Shown piece by piece: positions 5,182-6,574 of a stretch of DNA of 6,574 bases (position 1 is the stretch's first letter; the number at the start of each line of letters is the position of its first letter). The notes under the pieces are model-generated. The model was not told the DNA's origin, ran no database searches, and saw nothing but the letters and a program-made list of their open reading frames with translations. The stretch spans positions 1-6,574 of the forward strand of contig JANWZY010000171.1 in assembly GCA_025061935.1 (NCBI GenBank), read 5' to 3'. The stretch comes from Verrucomicrobiia bacterium (GTDB lineage Bacteria > Verrucomicrobiota > Verrucomicrobiia > Limisphaerales > DTLC01). The translations under genes were made by a program, and so were the position numbers.

Positions 5182-6516
5182 TCAGGCCGACGATGTACCA
5201 GAAGTGAAAATTTGCGCTGAGGCACCGGCGCCGGTCCGTTCCGCCTCGGGCGGTACACGGAAAATCAACTGCGCGAAATGGTATAGGGCATTTCGCCAAT
5301 GCGCCGGGTCGTGGCCATGCCCGTCCACGTGCCAGATGTGCGGAATGCCTTTTTCCTTCAGGTAAGCATGGAACTGCTGGCTTATCCGGATCAGGCCGTC
5401 TTTGTTGCCGCAGGACAAAAACAGCAGCCTTAACTTTTGTTTCACTGTCTCGGGGTCAGGAATTAGCTCCGCCGCCGGTTTGGTGTTCGGGGCGGACGAG
5501 AACCCGCCGATCCAAGCGAACTTGTCGAGGTGTTTCAGGCCGAAATTCAGCGATTGGCCGCCGCCCATCGAAAGCCCGGCAATGGCACGATGCTCACGAT
5601 TGGTGTGAACCGAATAGCGCGCTTCGATCGTCGGGATCACGTCGTTGAGCAGGTCGTGCTCGAACGTCTCGAACGCAGGCGCCGAGGCGAACACGTTACC
5701 CACGGGCCGGTCGTCCTTTTGCGCCCTGCCGTTGGGCATCACGACAATCATAGGCACCGCCTTGCCATCTGCGATCAGATTGTCCATTAGCACGTCCACA
5801 CTCGCGTAACGCTGCCATTCTGTCTCGTCGCCCCCGATCCCGTGCAGCAGGTACAGCACCGGATACTTGTTCGTGGCCGAGTAGCCGGGCGGTGTGTAAA
5901 CAAGCATTTTCCGGCGCGTGCCAACTGTCTTGGAATCGTACTCGATCATCTCGAGTTTGCCGTGCAGAATGCCCTCGCGCTTTTTGTTGAAGCCCGGGGG
6001 CGGCTCATCGAACGCGGGCTTGTCGTCAGGCCCCAGCTCGATTGGCCCGCCGAACATGCCGCGCCTGCGTGGCGACTCGGCACGCGCTACGTTTGTGCCT
6101 GCCGTTGCCTGCGCGTCGGTGGACGGCGCGTTGGTCAGACCAGGCCGAACACGCGCAGCTTTGAATTCCTCGACCGCCACGTCGCCGACCTCGCGCTTGA
6201 ACTCGATCTCGTCCGCTCGGACCCGACCAGTGTACTTGATGCGCAACTCGATGCCGTCGAAGTCCAGAGGCTCGACGAAACTGATTACATCCCCCTCGAT
6301 TTTGCCCTCCTTCAGCTCGGTTGTTCTTTTGACACCTTGGATCTCCGACACGGCTGTGCCCACAAGCGCGCTGTTGGATGCCTGGAACGTGAACAGATAC
6401 TTCTGCACGCCGATTTGCGTGTCGAACTCAGCATGCCATCGCCCGGAAACATCCGCTGCGCGAGCGACCAACGCTGTGCTAGTGAGTGCCACGACCAGAA
6501 CCGAAACAGTTCTCAT
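5182..6516 (-). CDS. secreted CE1-family esterase (feruloyl/acetyl-xylan esterase-like) with N-terminal beta-rich domain
   Basis: The 444-residue protein starts with a clear signal peptide ending near ARA-ADVSG (residue 21). Residues about 22-122 form a strand-rich domain (SGRWHAEFDTQIG, FTFQ, VGTAVSE, GEIEFKREVG-like spacing) often seen fused to enzymes in this bacterial group. A Pro/Ala-rich linker leads to an alpha/beta-hydrolase domain at about 181-422 of the esterase D/XynZ type, which in characterised relatives removes ferulate or acetyl esters from xylan. Visible are the oxyanion-side LLHGIGGDETEW (223-234), the nucleophile Ser316 in GLSMGG, probable Asp373 in CGNKDG, and probable His402 in GHGHDPAHW. 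The extra C-terminal tail is Ser/Thr/Gly/Ala-rich. The start is set by the signal peptide; a weak GAGA lies upstream. With the GH43 gene downstream it suggests esterified arabinoxylan as substrate. The substrate itself is inferred. Confidence 0.92.
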   Translation of the reverse strand: MRTVSVLVVALTSTALVARAADVSGRWHAEFDTQIGVQKYLFTFQASNSALVGTAVSEIQGVKRTTELKEGKIEGDVISFVEPLDFDGIELRIKYTGRVRADEIEFKREVGDVAVEEFKAARVRPGLTNAPSTDAQATAGTNVARAESPRRRGMFGGPIELGPDDKPAFDEPPPGFNKKREGILHGKLEMIEYDSKTVGTRRKMLVYTPPGYSATNKYPVLYLLHGIGGDETEWQRYASVDVLMDNLIADGKAVPMIVVMPNGRAQKDDRPVGNVFASAPAFETFEHDLLNDVIPTIEARYSVHTNREHRAIAGLSMGGGQSLNFGLKHLDKFAWIGGFSSAPNTKPAAELIPDPETVKQKLRLLFLSCGNKDGLIRISQQFHAYLKEKGIPHIWHVDGHGHDPAHWRNALYHFAQLIFRVPPEAERTGAGASAQIFTSGTSSA

Positions 6517-6532
6517 AAGCGTCTCAGAAGTT

Positions 6533-6547
6533 TGACGTGTTGCGTCA
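6533..6547. promoter_or_regulatory. inverted repeat upstream of the esterase, possible operator
   Basis: TGACG and CGTCA are perfect inverted repeats separated by five bases, ending 16 bases upstream of the esterase ATG. The position fits a regulator site or a 5' leader hairpin controlling the xylan-enzyme genes. No regulator gene is present in the window and I do not recognise the half-site. Only 58 bases upstream of the gene are visible, so the promoter itself cannot be placed. Confidence 0.3.
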
Positions 6548-6574
6548 CAGCCGCATTTTGCACGTTACCAAGTG

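Noticed and set aside
5918..6535. 205-codon plus-strand open frame
   Set aside because: It is antisense to the esterase N-terminal half and has no supporting motif.

Overview
The window looks like chromosomal DNA from a free-living, plant-polysaccharide-degrading bacterium, most likely of the Verrucomicrobia (Verrucomicrobiota) or a close relative in the PVC group. This is inferred from the gene types and protein style: GC-rich DNA, secreted enzymes in small co-directional operons, an esterase with an N-terminal beta-rich domain typical of that neighbourhood, weak Shine-Dalgarno sites, and repeat-rich intergenic DNA. No marker gene fixes the taxonomy. Every gene I can support lies on the minus strand, so transcription runs from high to low coordinates.

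First block (6516 down to 2044): (1) a secreted CE1-type esterase resembling feruloyl or acetyl-xylan esterases; (2) a secreted GH43 beta-xylosidase/alpha-L-arabinofuranosidase with a C-terminal beta-sandwich module; (3) a four-helix membrane protein with a bacterial-PH-like middle domain; (4) a YjbQ/UPF0047-family gene whose start overlaps the stop of gene 3 in ATGA and which has lost its C-terminal half. Genes 1 and 2 form a plausible arabinoxylan-processing pair: the esterase removes ester-linked side groups and the GH43 enzyme removes xylose or arabinose.

Middle block (about 1482 to 2043): 562 bases with no convincing gene but much DNA structure. It holds several perfect or near-perfect hairpins, about ten copies of the pentamer CTGTC/GACAG, and a roughly 130-base MITE-like element. 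That element has 15-base terminal inverted repeats, CTTAG direct repeats on both sides, and three internal hairpins that would give a cloverleaf-like fold. It is the most unusual feature here and lies close to the broken end of the YjbQ gene.

Last block (1481 down to 1): a signal- or membrane-anchored helical-repeat (TPR-like) protein of unknown function, followed after 16 bases by the first codons of another gene with a strong ribosome binding site, cut by the window edge.

I see no CRISPR array, tRNA, rRNA, transposase or intrinsic terminator. No complete novel defence or mobile system is visible; the structured intergenic element is the best candidate for something not described.
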